Of a stretch of 64,000 bases of DNA, positions 24,008 through 34,500 are shown in pieces. The stretch covers positions 124,001-188,000 of the forward strand of contig JAHZIX010000010.1 of NCBI GenBank assembly GCA_022601195.1, in the 5' to 3' direction. A program made the translations under genes and the position numbers. The stretch is from Deltaproteobacteria bacterium. Its GTDB lineage: Bacteria; Acidobacteriota; Thermoanaerobaculia; Multivoradales; JAHZIX01. The notes under the pieces are model-generated. The model saw only the letters and a list, made by a program, of their open reading frames with translations, ran no database searches and was not told the origin of the DNA. Every line of letters begins with the position of its first letter. Position 1 is the stretch's first letter.

Positions 24008-25705
24008 TCAAGTCTCCCGCGCCAGCAGCTGCTGGAATTCTTCCAAGGATCCAACTCGAAAGGCGCAGCCCTGGGGGCAATTGCTCACACAGGCCGGCCC
24101 GTGACCGGTGTCGTGGCACAAGTCACATTTACTGGCGACCCTTCTTTCTCGCCCTCGAAGCCCGGTAGGAACCATGTCCTCCGGCCAGACCGTGGCCGTG
24201 TCGTGCATGACGATGGCATCGTAAGGGCAGTTGTTCGCACAGGTAGAACAACCAATACAAATCTTGTCTTCGATCTCCACTACGTCATCTACCCCGGCGC
24301 GATGGATCGCCCCGGTGGGACAACCCACTAGGCAAACTGGATCTCGGCAGTGGTAACAGGACCGAGGAATCAGCAAGTTGTCGTATTTATCTCCTTCCCG
24401 GACGAAACGGGACCGGCCCTCGTGGGTATCGGCACAAGCCTTCACGCAGTCGTCGCAGCGGGTGCAGGAGTTGAGGTCGATGGCGAGAATGCTACTGCCC
24501 TGGACCAACCCCATGTCCAGGGCCACTTGAGTGAACTCCGCATGAGCCACGTGGCGCTTGCTGAAACCCACCTCTCGGATGCGGGTTGCGCAGCTTCGCC
24601 ACAGCCGCTCCGCCACTTCCGGAAAGTTGTCGAGCAGGCTCTGCATGGCCTCGGCGGGAATCTTGACCAATTCCACGAATTCCACCGAAACCGCTGTCGA
24701 TTCCCAGCTGTCTACCCCGTCGACCAATAGCTCCACCTCACCGAGGCTCATCCCCTTGGAGAGATAGGAAACGCCGGCTTCCCCTTCGCCCACCGTCTGA
24801 ATCAGCCGTACAAAGCCGGACCGCAAGAGGTAGAGACAATCCGCTGGCTCCCCTTGTCGCACGATCACTTCTCCCGGTTCGCAGGAGACCAACTCGACGA
24901 TCTCTTTCAAACCATCCAGAAAGAGGTCCGTGGTCCCACGAAACAAAGGAGACGTCTTGAGCTGGGAAAAGAGGGAGCGGCTGCGGTAGATGGAATCCAA
25001 GCGAGCTTTCAAAGCGGCGGACTTGCGCCTCATGAGCCGCAGGGCCGGCACGCGGATCTGCACCAGGCGACAATCGGAAGACACCCGAGCGGTCACCGAC
25101 TGAGGCCAGCCGCTCAGGGCACCGATTTCGCCGAACAGCTCGCCGGGGCCCAGGCGCGTCGCTGCTCCCTGGGGTAGATCGAAGTCCATGGTGGCCAGGA
25201 AAGTGATTTCGTGATCCCCACCGGCGCCCTCCTGGGAAGCCTTGGAAATCTTGCTGGACGTTCCCAGGAAGGTCTTCTCGACCGTCCCGGAAACCTCTTT
25301 CGGGGAAGCCGCCGCCAGGATCGACTTCGCCTCTTCCGGCCGAATGATGCCCGTGCGAGAGAGATCGAAAATGGGACTGGCACCGGTCTCCTGATTGCTC
25401 TGGGCCTGAAGAAAAATCTCCACTTCCCCATCGGCAACGAAAAACGCCAGGTCCAGGTAGGAACCCTCTTCGAAGAGAACCGCACCCTTTTTCCACACCG
25501 CCACGGAAACATCCGGGCTGATTCTCTCTAGAAATTTGTCGTCGTAATCGGCAAAAATCTCGTAGGTCTTCAGCTGAGCCGGGGATAGTTTGTCCGACAG
25601 AGATACCAACCCCGTCGTGGTTCCGTCCGAGGTCCACCGGTCGCGATATTGCTCGATACGCTTGAGCATCGTCTTACCGATGGCAGCTTCGCCTTGTTGG
25701 CTCAT
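24008..25705 (-). CDS. Double cNMP-fold domain fused to a 4x[4Fe-4S] ferredoxin
   Basis: 565 residues. Two cyclic-nucleotide-binding-fold domains (about 45-215 and 245-370) are followed by a DmsB/HybA-like ferredoxin (about 395-560) with four clusters of Cys: CTRCDDC, CYHCRDPVCLVGC, CIGCSTC...C and CDLCH...C...C. The first cNMP domain has an insertion of about 60 residues. In the phosphate-binding cassettes the Glu is kept (FGEIGAL and LGEVELL) but the Arg normally found is Gln or Glu, so cyclic nucleotide binding is doubtful. It overlaps the upstream octahaem gene by ATGA. Likely the cytoplasmic electron-entry subunit with a regulatory sensor. Confidence 0.88.
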   Translation of the reverse strand: MSQQGEAAIGKTMLKRIEQYRDRWTSDGTTTGLVSLSDKLSPAQLKTYEIFADYDDKFLERISPDVSVAVWKKGAVLFEEGSYLDLAFFVADGEVEIFLQAQSNQETGASPIFDLSRTGIIRPEEAKSILAAASPKEVSGTVEKTFLGTSSKISKASQEGAGGDHEITFLATMDFDLPQGAATRLGPGELFGEIGALSGWPQSVTARVSSDCRLVQIRVPALRLMRRKSAALKARLDSIYRSRSLFSQLKTSPLFRGTTDLFLDGLKEIVELVSCEPGEVIVRQGEPADCLYLLRSGFVRLIQTVGEGEAGVSYLSKGMSLGEVELLVDGVDSWESTAVSVEFVELVKIPAEAMQSLLDNFPEVAERLWRSCATRIREVGFSKRHVAHAEFTQVALDMGLVQGSSILAIDLNSCTRCDDCVKACADTHEGRSRFVREGDKYDNLLIPRSCYHCRDPVCLVGCPTGAIHRAGVDDVVEIEDKICIGCSTCANNCPYDAIVMHDTATVWPEDMVPTGLRGRERRVASKCDLCHDTGHGPACVSNCPQGCAFRVGSLEEFQQLLARET

Positions 25706-27852
25706 GGCTCTCCTTCTGCGGATCGGCCCAGAGCCCGGTATAGGGCCTCCAGGCGCTCTTTGAGATGACGAAGGACTTCCTCCACGGGAGTGGATTCGGC
25801 GATCTCGGGAAAAGGGGGCAAATTCAAATCTACGGGAGCCCGGGAGGATCTCGACGCGGCAGAGGAACCTCTGGTTCTTCCCCCACCGGCACCTCGAGGC
25901 CGCGGTGGGCGACGACGGTAAGACGCCTCGGTCGATTGAGCCAGATAAGAATCTGCTGCCTCACCGAGGCGAGCACCAGAGCCCCCACCCCCGGCCCCCC
26001 CCGGCGGAGCTTGGGCCCAGGTCGCGATGGGCACGTCCGGCACCGCTCCACGAGCCGAAAGGGCGGTCGAGAAAGCCGCTTGTAATGAGCTCGACGAGGC
26101 GAGTGGCTTCTCCCAATGGCGCACTTGAGCCATTCCGGCCGCGTAATCGAAGCCCTTGCCGGAGGGATGGCCGGAAGAGATCAACCGAGAGTCGGTGATG
26201 TAGTGACAGCCACTGCAAACCTTGGCTCGAACCTTCAAGTCCGGAAGATCAAGCTTCCCCAATTTCAACGCAGCCACATAGCCAGGCCGCTGGGGCCCGA
26301 GGGATTCATCCCCTTCTTGATGAGGCTCTAGCCACTCTTTGGCGGGACCGTGACAGCTCTCGCAGCCAACTCCATCCTGCACTTCCCGGCTCTCTCGCCC
26401 GGTGACCACGGAGCCATGACAATCCATGCAAATCTGGTTTCCCCGGGCCATCTTTCCCGGGCTGAGGCCATAGAGGCGAGCGATCTGGACATTCTTCGGG
26501 CGTTGGTCAAAGAAGGGGTCCGCAGCTGCGAAATGAGGATCCTCGTACCACCAACCATTCTGCGGGCCGTGGCAGCCGCTACAGCTGCCAGGACCAATGG
26601 TGGCATGACGGGATTTGGGTCGAATTCGGTTCTTCCGCTTGCCGACCACCTGCGGTCGGGCCGGCGCCGCCGATGCCCCATCCGCGGTGGTTCCACCGGC
26701 GGGAGGGTTCGGATTGCCCGCCTGGTCTGTGGTGGCCGCTAACTGGGGTGATTCGGTATCTTCTTCCTCCGTGTCCGGTTCCCCATCCTCCTCCAGGTCC
26801 GCTACCTGGGAACCACCTTCCCCCGACATCAACCCATCGAGACTGGCGAGCTGAGTGCCATCCTGTTTCTCCAGGAACCTGCGGGTCGCCGCTTCGATCT
26901 TGTCTGCCGCCTCGAGGAGGGCTTGGCGATTGTTGGGAATGACTTCCACCGCCCGAACCGTCGCCACCATCTCTTCCACTTCCACCAGAGTGGCCTCGGA
27001 AGCGATTGCTCTCAGCTCCGACAGGGAGGTTCGCACCCGGCGACTCATCGCCTTGGTATAGACCCCTTTGCCCGTCGCCTCGGCCATTCCCCGCAGGCTG
27101 AACTCGAGGTCGAGGGCTCTCCCCACGACGTAGGCTCTGCGCAGGTCTTCCTGGGGTCTCACCGCGTTCTCAGAACCATCTCCGGTGAGAAACGATTGGA
27201 GAAAGTTGTGACGAATCTTCTCCTGCCAAGCCACCAACTCAAAGGTCGCGCTGCCAGTGGAGTGACCTCCAACGTTGACCAGCTCTTCCTCCGGCACGGT
27301 ATGGCAGCCATAACAGCTCGCCACCGTGTCATAGAGATCTGAAGGCCGCCGCATCCCTGCCCGGCGACTGTCTTCAATCCTCTTCTGACGATGCTCCGCC
27401 GTCTCGCTGCCGTAGTCGGCTCCGGAGCCATAGTTGTTGTGAACGTCGAGCCAATCCCGAGCCGCACCGTGGCAGGATTCGCAAGAAACCCCCGAGCCGG
27501 CCCGCAGCTGCTCCCTCTCCACCACCGCCGTATAGTGGCAGCTCAGACAGAGACTCTGGCGTTTGATCAAGCGAAAGCCCATCTTGCCGGCGATGGCCTC
27601 TGCCGACTCTTTGCGGTGGAGGGTTTTGAAGCTGGTCGAATGGGGAGTTCGCTTCCAGACCTCGAACTCGGAGACATGACATTCGCCGCAAGTGGTGGCA
27701 GCGACGATCTTGGCCGGGTCCTGCCGAGCGAACTCGCCGCCAGCAACCGCCGACGTTTCGTTCTGGGCGTTCAATTGAAACTGAAGAAACGACAACGCCA
27801 CCGCCGTGGAAGCGACCGCTGCCCAGCCAAGGAATCTGTTCCGACTCACCAC
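25702..27852 (-). CDS. Octahaem c-type cytochrome made of two c554-like tetrahaem halves
   Basis: An exported cytochrome with eight CXXCH sites. Sites 1-4 (CGECH, CLSCH, CESCH, CYGCH) and 5-8 (CSGCH, CMDCH, CESCH, CSGCH) repeat the same layout; CESCHGAARDWL matches CESCHGPAKEWL, so the gene arose by internal duplication. The halves are separated by a helical, acidic and Pro-rich linker. The C-terminus is Gly/Ser/Arg-rich. A signal peptide follows the GTG at 27852, which I prefer; a TTG at 27906 would add 18 residues before it and has no clear ribosome-binding site. The start is therefore uncertain. Confidence 0.85.
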   Translation of the reverse strand: MVSRNRFLGWAAVASTAVALSFLQFQLNAQNETSAVAGGEFARQDPAKIVAATTCGECHVSEFEVWKRTPHSTSFKTLHRKESAEAIAGKMGFRLIKRQSLCLSCHYTAVVEREQLRAGSGVSCESCHGAARDWLDVHNNYGSGADYGSETAEHRQKRIEDSRRAGMRRPSDLYDTVASCYGCHTVPEEELVNVGGHSTGSATFELVAWQEKIRHNFLQSFLTGDGSENAVRPQEDLRRAYVVGRALDLEFSLRGMAEATGKGVYTKAMSRRVRTSLSELRAIASEATLVEVEEMVATVRAVEVIPNNRQALLEAADKIEAATRRFLEKQDGTQLASLDGLMSGEGGSQVADLEEDGEPDTEEEDTESPQLAATTDQAGNPNPPAGGTTADGASAAPARPQVVGKRKNRIRPKSRHATIGPGSCSGCHGPQNGWWYEDPHFAAADPFFDQRPKNVQIARLYGLSPGKMARGNQICMDCHGSVVTGRESREVQDGVGCESCHGPAKEWLEPHQEGDESLGPQRPGYVAALKLGKLDLPDLKVRAKVCSGCHYITDSRLISSGHPSGKGFDYAAGMAQVRHWEKPLASSSSLQAAFSTALSARGAVPDVPIATWAQAPPGGAGGGGSGARLGEAADSYLAQSTEASYRRRPPRPRGAGGGRTRGSSAASRSSRAPVDLNLPPFPEIAESTPVEEVLRHLKERLEALYRALGRSAEGEP

Positions 27853-27919
27853 GGGTGTGGGCTCGACCTCGAAACAGGGAGGGAAGCACCTCCCGGGAGA
27901 ATCCAATGGGGTCGTGTCA

Positions 27920-29488
27920 TCAAAACTTCGTCACCCACTCCAGGCGGCCACCGAACAGGCTGGCGTCCTCGGCTCCGGGTAGATTGGTCTTTCCCCTCCA
28001 ACCTCCGAACCCATCCAATACCAAGACGAAGCGCCGTCCGAAAGCCATTTGATAACGCAGGGTGACCGCAGCGGCATCCGACACATCGTTGGCCGTGCCC
28101 ACCCGGCCCGCTAACTCTACGATCAGTTGGCGACGGGTCTTCTTCATGAACTTCTGGTACCCCACGGCCCCACCAACGACCTCTCGAGCTCGACTGCTGA
28201 GCGCCGCTCCGTAGCTTCCCAGCCCCACCGCCGCAAAGCTAATGCCGGCCCGTCCCAAGGGGCCTCCGGTACCGGGTCCCCGGGAGGCGGAAGAAAACTC
28301 ATCGATGGCAGCAAAGGTGTTGATGTACATCAAATCGTGAGTGCCATGGGGAGTCCAAGAGAGCTCGCTAAACAGCAGCACTCCATCGGTGGCGAAGGGG
28401 GTTTCCTCATCGACGGCGACGGAGCCCAGAATGCGAAATGACGAGTTGAGTTGCCCCAACCGCTGAACCGCACTGATCCCGACGCTGGCCAGGTCTCCAG
28501 TGGACTCTTCCGAGGTGACATAGAGAAAGTCGGCGTCTACCGTGGACTTGCGAAAATCCGTCGAGGTCAACAGGCCAAAGATCCGAGCATCGTCATCGTC
28601 CACGCTGCCTCGGTGCACGTTGTTCCAGCCGAAGAGAAGGGTGGTCCGAAAATTTGAGGTGTTCTTCGGGAGCAAGGTATTGCGGGTCAGGCCGATGGCA
28701 TCGATGCTGTCGTTGATCAAAATGCCTTCCTGGAAAAACAGCGGCTGGCGACCCAGAGAAAAACCGACGTCGGTATTGCCGAAGTCGTCGCGATCGAGGT
28801 TGGGAAAGATCTCGCCGAAATCTCCTTCGAAAAACAGGCTGGTGATCTCCGCATTGAGCTCATCCTCGAAACCGTCTTCCTGACCAGGAAGGTCCGAGTC
28901 CAGGGTATAGCGGGTAAACCTTCCGTCCTGGTCGAGATTACGAAACGCCAACACGATCCGTTCGGATCCGGAGAGAGAGAGATTCGCAAACAGGTCCAGC
29001 CGCGCCGCCAACTCACTCACTTGGGAACCGTCGTTGTCGAAGCTCTGAAGCGCCGCGCGCAAATTTCCGAAAACCAGGAGGGAAGGTTGCCACACGGCCC
29101 CGGTAGGCAGCTCCCAACCCGGGCTCAGAGTCCCCGTGCCGAGAAAAGGCTCACCCAACTCGATGATGGGCTTCGGGCGTTGGGGAAATCCCTCCAATTG
29201 CAGCGGAATCTCTTTATCCGGTAGCCGGCTAGAGTGCCCCTTGCCGGAGGCCCCATGCCCCTTCGTTTCCGAAGGGCGGTGATCTCCCTCTGCCGAAGCC
29301 TTTTTCGAGTCACCTTTCGAGCTCGCCGTCTCTGCCGCTTCTGCGGAAGACACGGCTGCGGAAGACGCGGCTGCAGAGGAGACCGTGGCATCCTCTTCAT
29401 CATTCGCAAGGGCTGGTCCAGCGAGCAGCGCCAACCCAAGGATTGCCGCCATCCCCCCGGGCAGGAAGGTCCGTCCCAAAATTCTCAT
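27920..29488 (-). CDS. Putative outer-membrane beta-barrel protein of the cytochrome operon
   Basis: 522 residues: a signal peptide (MAAILGLALLAGPALAND, near the N-terminus), a low-complexity Ala/Ser/Lys segment, and then about 400 residues of alternating beta-strands that end in a terminal Phe (EWVTKF), the usual sign for outer-membrane assembly. It contains no CXXCH. Between two cytochrome genes it is a candidate for the porin of a porin-cytochrome conduit. ATG at 29488 follows the upstream stop by one base. The family is not one I recognise. Confidence 0.72.
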   Translation of the reverse strand: MRILGRTFLPGGMAAILGLALLAGPALANDEEDATVSSAAASSAAVSSAEAAETASSKGDSKKASAEGDHRPSETKGHGASGKGHSSRLPDKEIPLQLEGFPQRPKPIIELGEPFLGTGTLSPGWELPTGAVWQPSLLVFGNLRAALQSFDNDGSQVSELAARLDLFANLSLSGSERIVLAFRNLDQDGRFTRYTLDSDLPGQEDGFEDELNAEITSLFFEGDFGEIFPNLDRDDFGNTDVGFSLGRQPLFFQEGILINDSIDAIGLTRNTLLPKNTSNFRTTLLFGWNNVHRGSVDDDDARIFGLLTSTDFRKSTVDADFLYVTSEESTGDLASVGISAVQRLGQLNSSFRILGSVAVDEETPFATDGVLLFSELSWTPHGTHDLMYINTFAAIDEFSSASRGPGTGGPLGRAGISFAAVGLGSYGAALSSRAREVVGGAVGYQKFMKKTRRQLIVELAGRVGTANDVSDAAAVTLRYQMAFGRRFVLVLDGFGGWRGKTNLPGAEDASLFGGRLEWVTKF

Positions 29489-29489
29489 C

Positions 29490-31469
29490 TCAGCGACCAC
29501 TGGACTTCTCCCCTGCCGCTGGGTCATCGCTGAGTCCCTCCGCCGAGGCGGTTTTCTGCATCGGCGGCTGAGGGTCGTCGAGCCGCTGTGGATCCTGATC
29601 CGGAGGCCCCAAGTCCACCCAGGGTTCCTTCAAAGGTCCCTCCGGAAGGGTCACCTCTCGCGTCCACAGAACCAGGTGTCCAGCCACCACCCCGTCGGCG
29701 ATCTCTCGAGCGCTCATGCCGTAGTCGAAGCCAACGTCCTTGATCTCATAGATCAAATTGATCGGCACCATCCCCGTCACCAGCTCCACCGTCGCCGTAT
29801 AGGGGGCCTGACCGGTGAGCAGATCGCCGGCCACTTTGTATTTGGCCCAGCGGTTGCCGAGGGGTTCGATGTTCATTTTGTGCTTCCGAGCTCCCCGAGG
29901 GCGACCCGTGAGGATCGTGGAAGACGTCGATGGCCTGAGGAAGGGCAGCGGATCGGGAGAGTAGTTTACCGCCAGCACCTGCTCCCGCTCGCCCCCTCGA
30001 ACCATGCGGGTGACGAACTTGGATTGCAGACTAAAAAGGTATTTGTCGGCGGGTAACTCTCCGTTATGAACGTAAATAGAGTGAGCGTCCCGCACGTCTC
30101 CATTGGGATCGAGATCCCCAGATACGAAGACCTCTTCTCCCTGGGCATCCCGTACCGTAGTGCGGAGAAACACCAAGCGCTCCGCGTCGAAACCCGTGGG
30201 AACGCCATGGCCGTTGGTGCCGTTGCGCACCTCGACCTGAAACACAATCCCCTTCGAGCCCACCTTTTCGACCACGATCTCGCCGATACGATATCCCTCC
30301 CGGAGGATCTTGCGCCGTTCCCGGGTCGCTTCCGCCAGCAGCTCTTGGTTGTCCGAGAGGACGTCGCGAGCATCGTAGCGATCATCCGCCGACTGCCAGC
30401 GTTCCGGAAACTCAAAGCCCTCTGGAATCTCTTCCTCGAAGCTATCGGTCCCCCAACCCGCCTCGTGCTCAAAGGTCAGCCACTCTCTCAAGGAAGCCAA
30501 TTCGCTAGCCTCGGTGTTGTGAGGAAAGAGGCCGGGGTGAATCACGGAATAGTCCGGCCCAATAAACATATGGTTGGTGATCTTGCGATCCGCCGTGGGC
30601 TTGCCGCCGACCATGGCCGCCGGTCCTTCTTGGTACCCGGAGACTTTGCCGGGCTCGACCCCCATGTGGCAATCCTGACAGGAGGTTCCCTCCTTCGCCG
30701 CGGGGGAATTCTTAAATTCGCTAAAAGCTTCTTCCAAGCGAAAGCCGTTGACCAGGTTGACGTCGTGACAGGTGCCGCATATTCCGGAAGTCGACAATTG
30801 GAAGAACTTCTCCGCCTTCGTGTGGACAGCTCGCCCCGCTTTTCCTCTAACGGTGTTGACGTTGTAATCACCACTGTCGATGACCCGTTCCAACTCTTCG
30901 TTGCCCTTGGGGCCGTACACCGGTTCGAAGAGATCTCCTTCGACGATCGCCAAGCGGCCACTCAACTTCCCGTAGGCTTTGTTGAGGCGATGACAGGTAA
31001 TACAGGTCACCCCTTCCCGGGAGGTCGGGTGGCGATCCAAGTTGCTCATGAACTCCGGTTCTCCCAAATTCATTCCTACCGGGGTATGACAACGGATGCA
31101 GAAGTCGCCGTTGGTTCCGTTAGTCAGTTTGAGAATGGTGCCGTGCATGGCATTGAATACCGGGCTCATTTGAGCGTAGGCATGGGAAGAGACGGACCAC
31201 TCTCGATAGTGCTTGGGGTGACAGGTAGCGCAGGTCGTCGCCGCTGGGAAGCGATTTTCGAGAAACAATGCGGCGTGCTCTTCGTCGGCGCTCTTGGGAG
31301 CTTCCTCAGAAGTCTCCAGTGGCGGCTCCGCGGTCGACTGAGCCAAGGATTGAGCGAGGCTTGGGAGCAGCAAGCTGCTACCGACAGCAAGGACAACTAG
31401 GCCCCCACGCCAGGAGCGCGTCACAGCAACCCACCGTCGCCCTGAGAATGACCAACGAGATTTCACCAT
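29490..31469 (-). CDS. Pentahaem c-type cytochrome of the c554/multihaem type
   Basis: 659 residues, exported (signal peptide about 22-43), with five CXXCH sites (CATCH, CIRCH, CITCH, CGTCH, CQDCH) in the first 290 residues. The C-terminal half is a beta-rich domain (for example NGTNGHGVPTGFDAERLVFLRTTVRD) common to multihaem proteins of this type in environmental bacteria. GGGAGT precedes the ATG by 5 nt. It is the first gene of the operon running to 17916. It may be the periplasmic or outer-surface partner of the barrel protein. Confidence 0.87.
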   Translation of the reverse strand: MVKSRWSFSGRRWVAVTRSWRGGLVVLAVGSSLLLPSLAQSLAQSTAEPPLETSEEAPKSADEEHAALFLENRFPAATTCATCHPKHYREWSVSSHAYAQMSPVFNAMHGTILKLTNGTNGDFCIRCHTPVGMNLGEPEFMSNLDRHPTSREGVTCITCHRLNKAYGKLSGRLAIVEGDLFEPVYGPKGNEELERVIDSGDYNVNTVRGKAGRAVHTKAEKFFQLSTSGICGTCHDVNLVNGFRLEEAFSEFKNSPAAKEGTSCQDCHMGVEPGKVSGYQEGPAAMVGGKPTADRKITNHMFIGPDYSVIHPGLFPHNTEASELASLREWLTFEHEAGWGTDSFEEEIPEGFEFPERWQSADDRYDARDVLSDNQELLAEATRERRKILREGYRIGEIVVEKVGSKGIVFQVEVRNGTNGHGVPTGFDAERLVFLRTTVRDAQGEEVFVSGDLDPNGDVRDAHSIYVHNGELPADKYLFSLQSKFVTRMVRGGEREQVLAVNYSPDPLPFLRPSTSSTILTGRPRGARKHKMNIEPLGNRWAKYKVAGDLLTGQAPYTATVELVTGMVPINLIYEIKDVGFDYGMSAREIADGVVAGHLVLWTREVTLPEGPLKEPWVDLGPPDQDPQRLDDPQPPMQKTASAEGLSDDPAAGEKSSGR

Positions 31470-31518
31470 TTCTACTCCCTATGGGTTGAGTAGCGGGGTA
31501 TCTATATTTCTTCCGATT

Positions 31519-31547
31519 ACGCTAACAGCCCTGCCGAAACGAGTCAA
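31519..31547 (-). promoter_or_regulatory. Candidate promoter of the cytochrome operon
   Basis: TTGACT (31547-31542), 17-nt spacer, then TAGCGT (31524-31519) preceded by TGT. The -35 is good; the -10 is weak but has an extended TGN. It lies about 50 nt upstream of the first cytochrome gene. Confidence 0.35.
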
Positions 31548-31592
31548 AACGCCCATCCCCGCCACCGGGCTTTCGTCTTCACTCACCTTGGC

Positions 31593-34500
31593 CTACTCAT
31601 TAGGTTGCCACCAACTATCCGCCTGGTAAATAGCTCGAAAGATCCACCACAAGCTCTCGCCCTGGTCCAGTGCAGCCAGGAGAGGTGCTGCCAATCCCAA
31701 TACCCGGAAAAATTTATAGCGCCCCTGGAGACGGGCCGCAGAAAAGGCTTCCAGGACCAGCCGGCACGCCAGATCGTGCCGGCCAGCCCGGTGGAAGCCC
31801 GCTGCCAGGGCTGCCAACGCTTCCCCTCGATCCGGCCCCAGAACCGAACGATTCGAGATTTGCAGCAACTCCTCGAGCCAAGCATCTTCCTCCCGGTCAC
31901 CAAGAACTTCTGCCAGCTCGACGAAGCGATCCGGCCGCAGAACAGTATCTTCGTCGTCTTCGAGCCACCCCCTCACTGCCTGCCGGCCCAGGGAATGAGC
32001 CTCCTCCCTTCGCCCTAGAATCTCCAGCGCCGCGGCAGCTGGGCCGCTGCCACTCAGTGGGGGCCGAGCCTGGGGACCGATGAACTCCGCCTTCCTTAAC
32101 AAATCCAGGGCCTCCTGGGCCTGACCCGCCGCCGCCTCTGACCGGGCTACCAGCGCCAGGAGGTCCGAGCTGGGGGAATCGCCATAACTCCGGGCGAGGG
32201 CCGCCTTCCTGGCTTTGCTTCTGGCTTCCGAGGCGGCCACCGGCTCGCCCACCGACTCCATAGCCGAGGCCAGGGCCAGTTGCATGCGGACTCTCTCGAA
32301 GGGCCGTCCGGAGAGGGCGTTGACTCGCTTCTTCAGCTTCGCCGCTCGGTGCTTTCCCTCTTCCCCTCGCCCAACCGTCACCAACCCCTCGACCACGGCT
32401 CCAAGAACCTCGCTCACCATTGGCTCCATACGCAGCTGGAGAACCAGGTCCTCGGCTTCATCGAATCGCTCCGCCGCCACCAGAGCCAGGCAGATCGGCT
32501 GAACCAAGGCCCCGGTGCGAGTTCCGGGAGGGATGGCCGCAAGCTCCTTCAGGGAACGCTCGAGTGCTTCCCTGGCCTTCTCCTGCGGCGCTTCGAAGGC
32601 CCTTTCGTTGAGGGCTCTATCGCTGGAGGCCCTATCACTGAAAGCAAGTGACACCTCTGCCATGGCCGCGGCCTTCCCCGACTCCCCGTCCAGGCATTGA
32701 GCTTCGCGGATAGCCTTCTCCGCCAGATCAACCGCCTCCTGCCGTCCACCGGCCCGTAGATATTCGATTGCCACAGCTCCCAAACCCGCGGCGCGCTTCT
32801 CGGCCTCCGGGTTCTCCCCCGCTGCTGCGATGGCTTCCGGGAAAAGCTGGCAATGGGCCAATCCGGTCGCCACCTTGAGCCAAGCTTCCGCTTGATACGA
32901 GTCGTCCTCGCAGAGAATCCCTTCCGCCGCCTCCCGGGCCGCCACCGCTTCCCCAAGGTGGGCGAAGGCTCCAGCGAGCCCTTCGAGAGGACCGTCCAGA
33001 TCGTCCTGATCCAAGGAGCTGTCTTCGATCCAGCTTTTGAGGGTGAAAAGCCCTTCCCGGTCTCCCATCACTGCCTGAACAGAAATAGCCTCGCAAAGAG
33101 CATAGGAGACCCAAGGCCCTTGCATCCTGGTGACACTCTCTCGGGCTCCCTGCGCGGCTCGGGCACCCACCGGGAGCAACAGGGGGGAACGCAAATATTC
33201 GACGCAACCGAGGTAGCCACGAACTCGCTGCCGGGCATCTCGGTCCTTGGTCAGTAGATCCAACGCCCCCTGTGCTAGCTCCAGGGCCCGATCGGGCTCC
33301 CCAGCCCGCTCCCAAGCCTGGGCCAAGGAGGCAAGCCCCTGGGATGCCACTGCCAAAGACACGGCAGACTCTTCGTCGTCGTCAGAGGAATCCTGGGGAA
33401 TAGGGTCAGGAGCCGGTGCATCGGGGCGCGGAGTCGTCCATTGGATGGCCTGGGAAGTCAGCGCCTTCAACACCTCGGGATCCATCTGGGCAGCTAGGGC
33501 AGCCGCTGCCGGTAGAATCTCGAAGCCAAAGCCCCCGGTCGCTTGACCGAGTAGCTCAGCAGCGACATCCCGAGCCCGATCCCCGAGTCCGGCAGCTACG
33601 AATCCTGGCACCAAAGCGGCCGCAGCAGTGAAGGCTTCCCCGGGATCCTCCTTCGACAGGCTTCCAGCTAGCTCCAGGGCCGACTCCAGACCAGCCCCAT
33701 GCCTCGCTTGGCCGAGAGCTCCTGCCAACTCCACTAGGCAGTCCACCATCCAGCTCGAAAAGGTGATGGCGGCTGCCGCGTCGAGGCAATGATCGAGAGC
33801 ACCTCGGGCGTTCTCTCCCCTTCCCTCGGCCAGATGAGCGGCAGCGAGCTCCAGGAAGGCCTTGCACCGGCGCTGGGGGTCCTGCACCAGAGCGGCATAG
33901 CCTTCCGCTTCCCCCAACCGACCTGTTCGAGCCAACACGGCGATGGCCCCTACCGGTGTCCAAGTAGCAAACGACCCGGCGGTCGCCAGGACCTGGCAGA
34001 TCTGAATCGCTGACAACAGGTCCTGAGGCTCAGCTTCTCGGGCCGCCTCGAGAGCCAACTCAGCATCCCGGACGAAGCCATCCAAGCGATGAAATCGCCT
34101 GCGGTGGCACTCTAACCACGACGAGCTCACCAGAGCGGACAACTCCTTTTGCCGATCGAGCTCGAAGAGGTGGCGCGCATAGGCGGCCAGAGCGTAATCC
34201 GGAGTGCTCTCCGGCCAGCCTTGCTCTTCGAAACCACGGCACCAAGCCAAGATGCGATCTCGGTAGCGGTTCACTTCCCCCTCCCCCAAGTCGTCCTCCA
34301 AAGCACCTCGAAGGTTGGCATGCATGAGCTCCAACCGATCGCTGCCGAGAAGAAATCGCTCCAAGGGAGCCAGTGCCTTGCGGACCAAGCGCCCTGGCGT
34401 CTCCAACGCCGCCGCCATTTCCGACGCGGTCAAGCCACGGACTGCCGCTACCAAGAGCCCCAACAGATCCCAAGATAGCTCCCCTTCCGCGGTCTTCTCC

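Noticed and set aside
30066-31400. 444-codon open frame antisense to the pentahaem cytochrome
   Set aside because: Mirror frame of a gene with five CXXCH motifs; no independent support.
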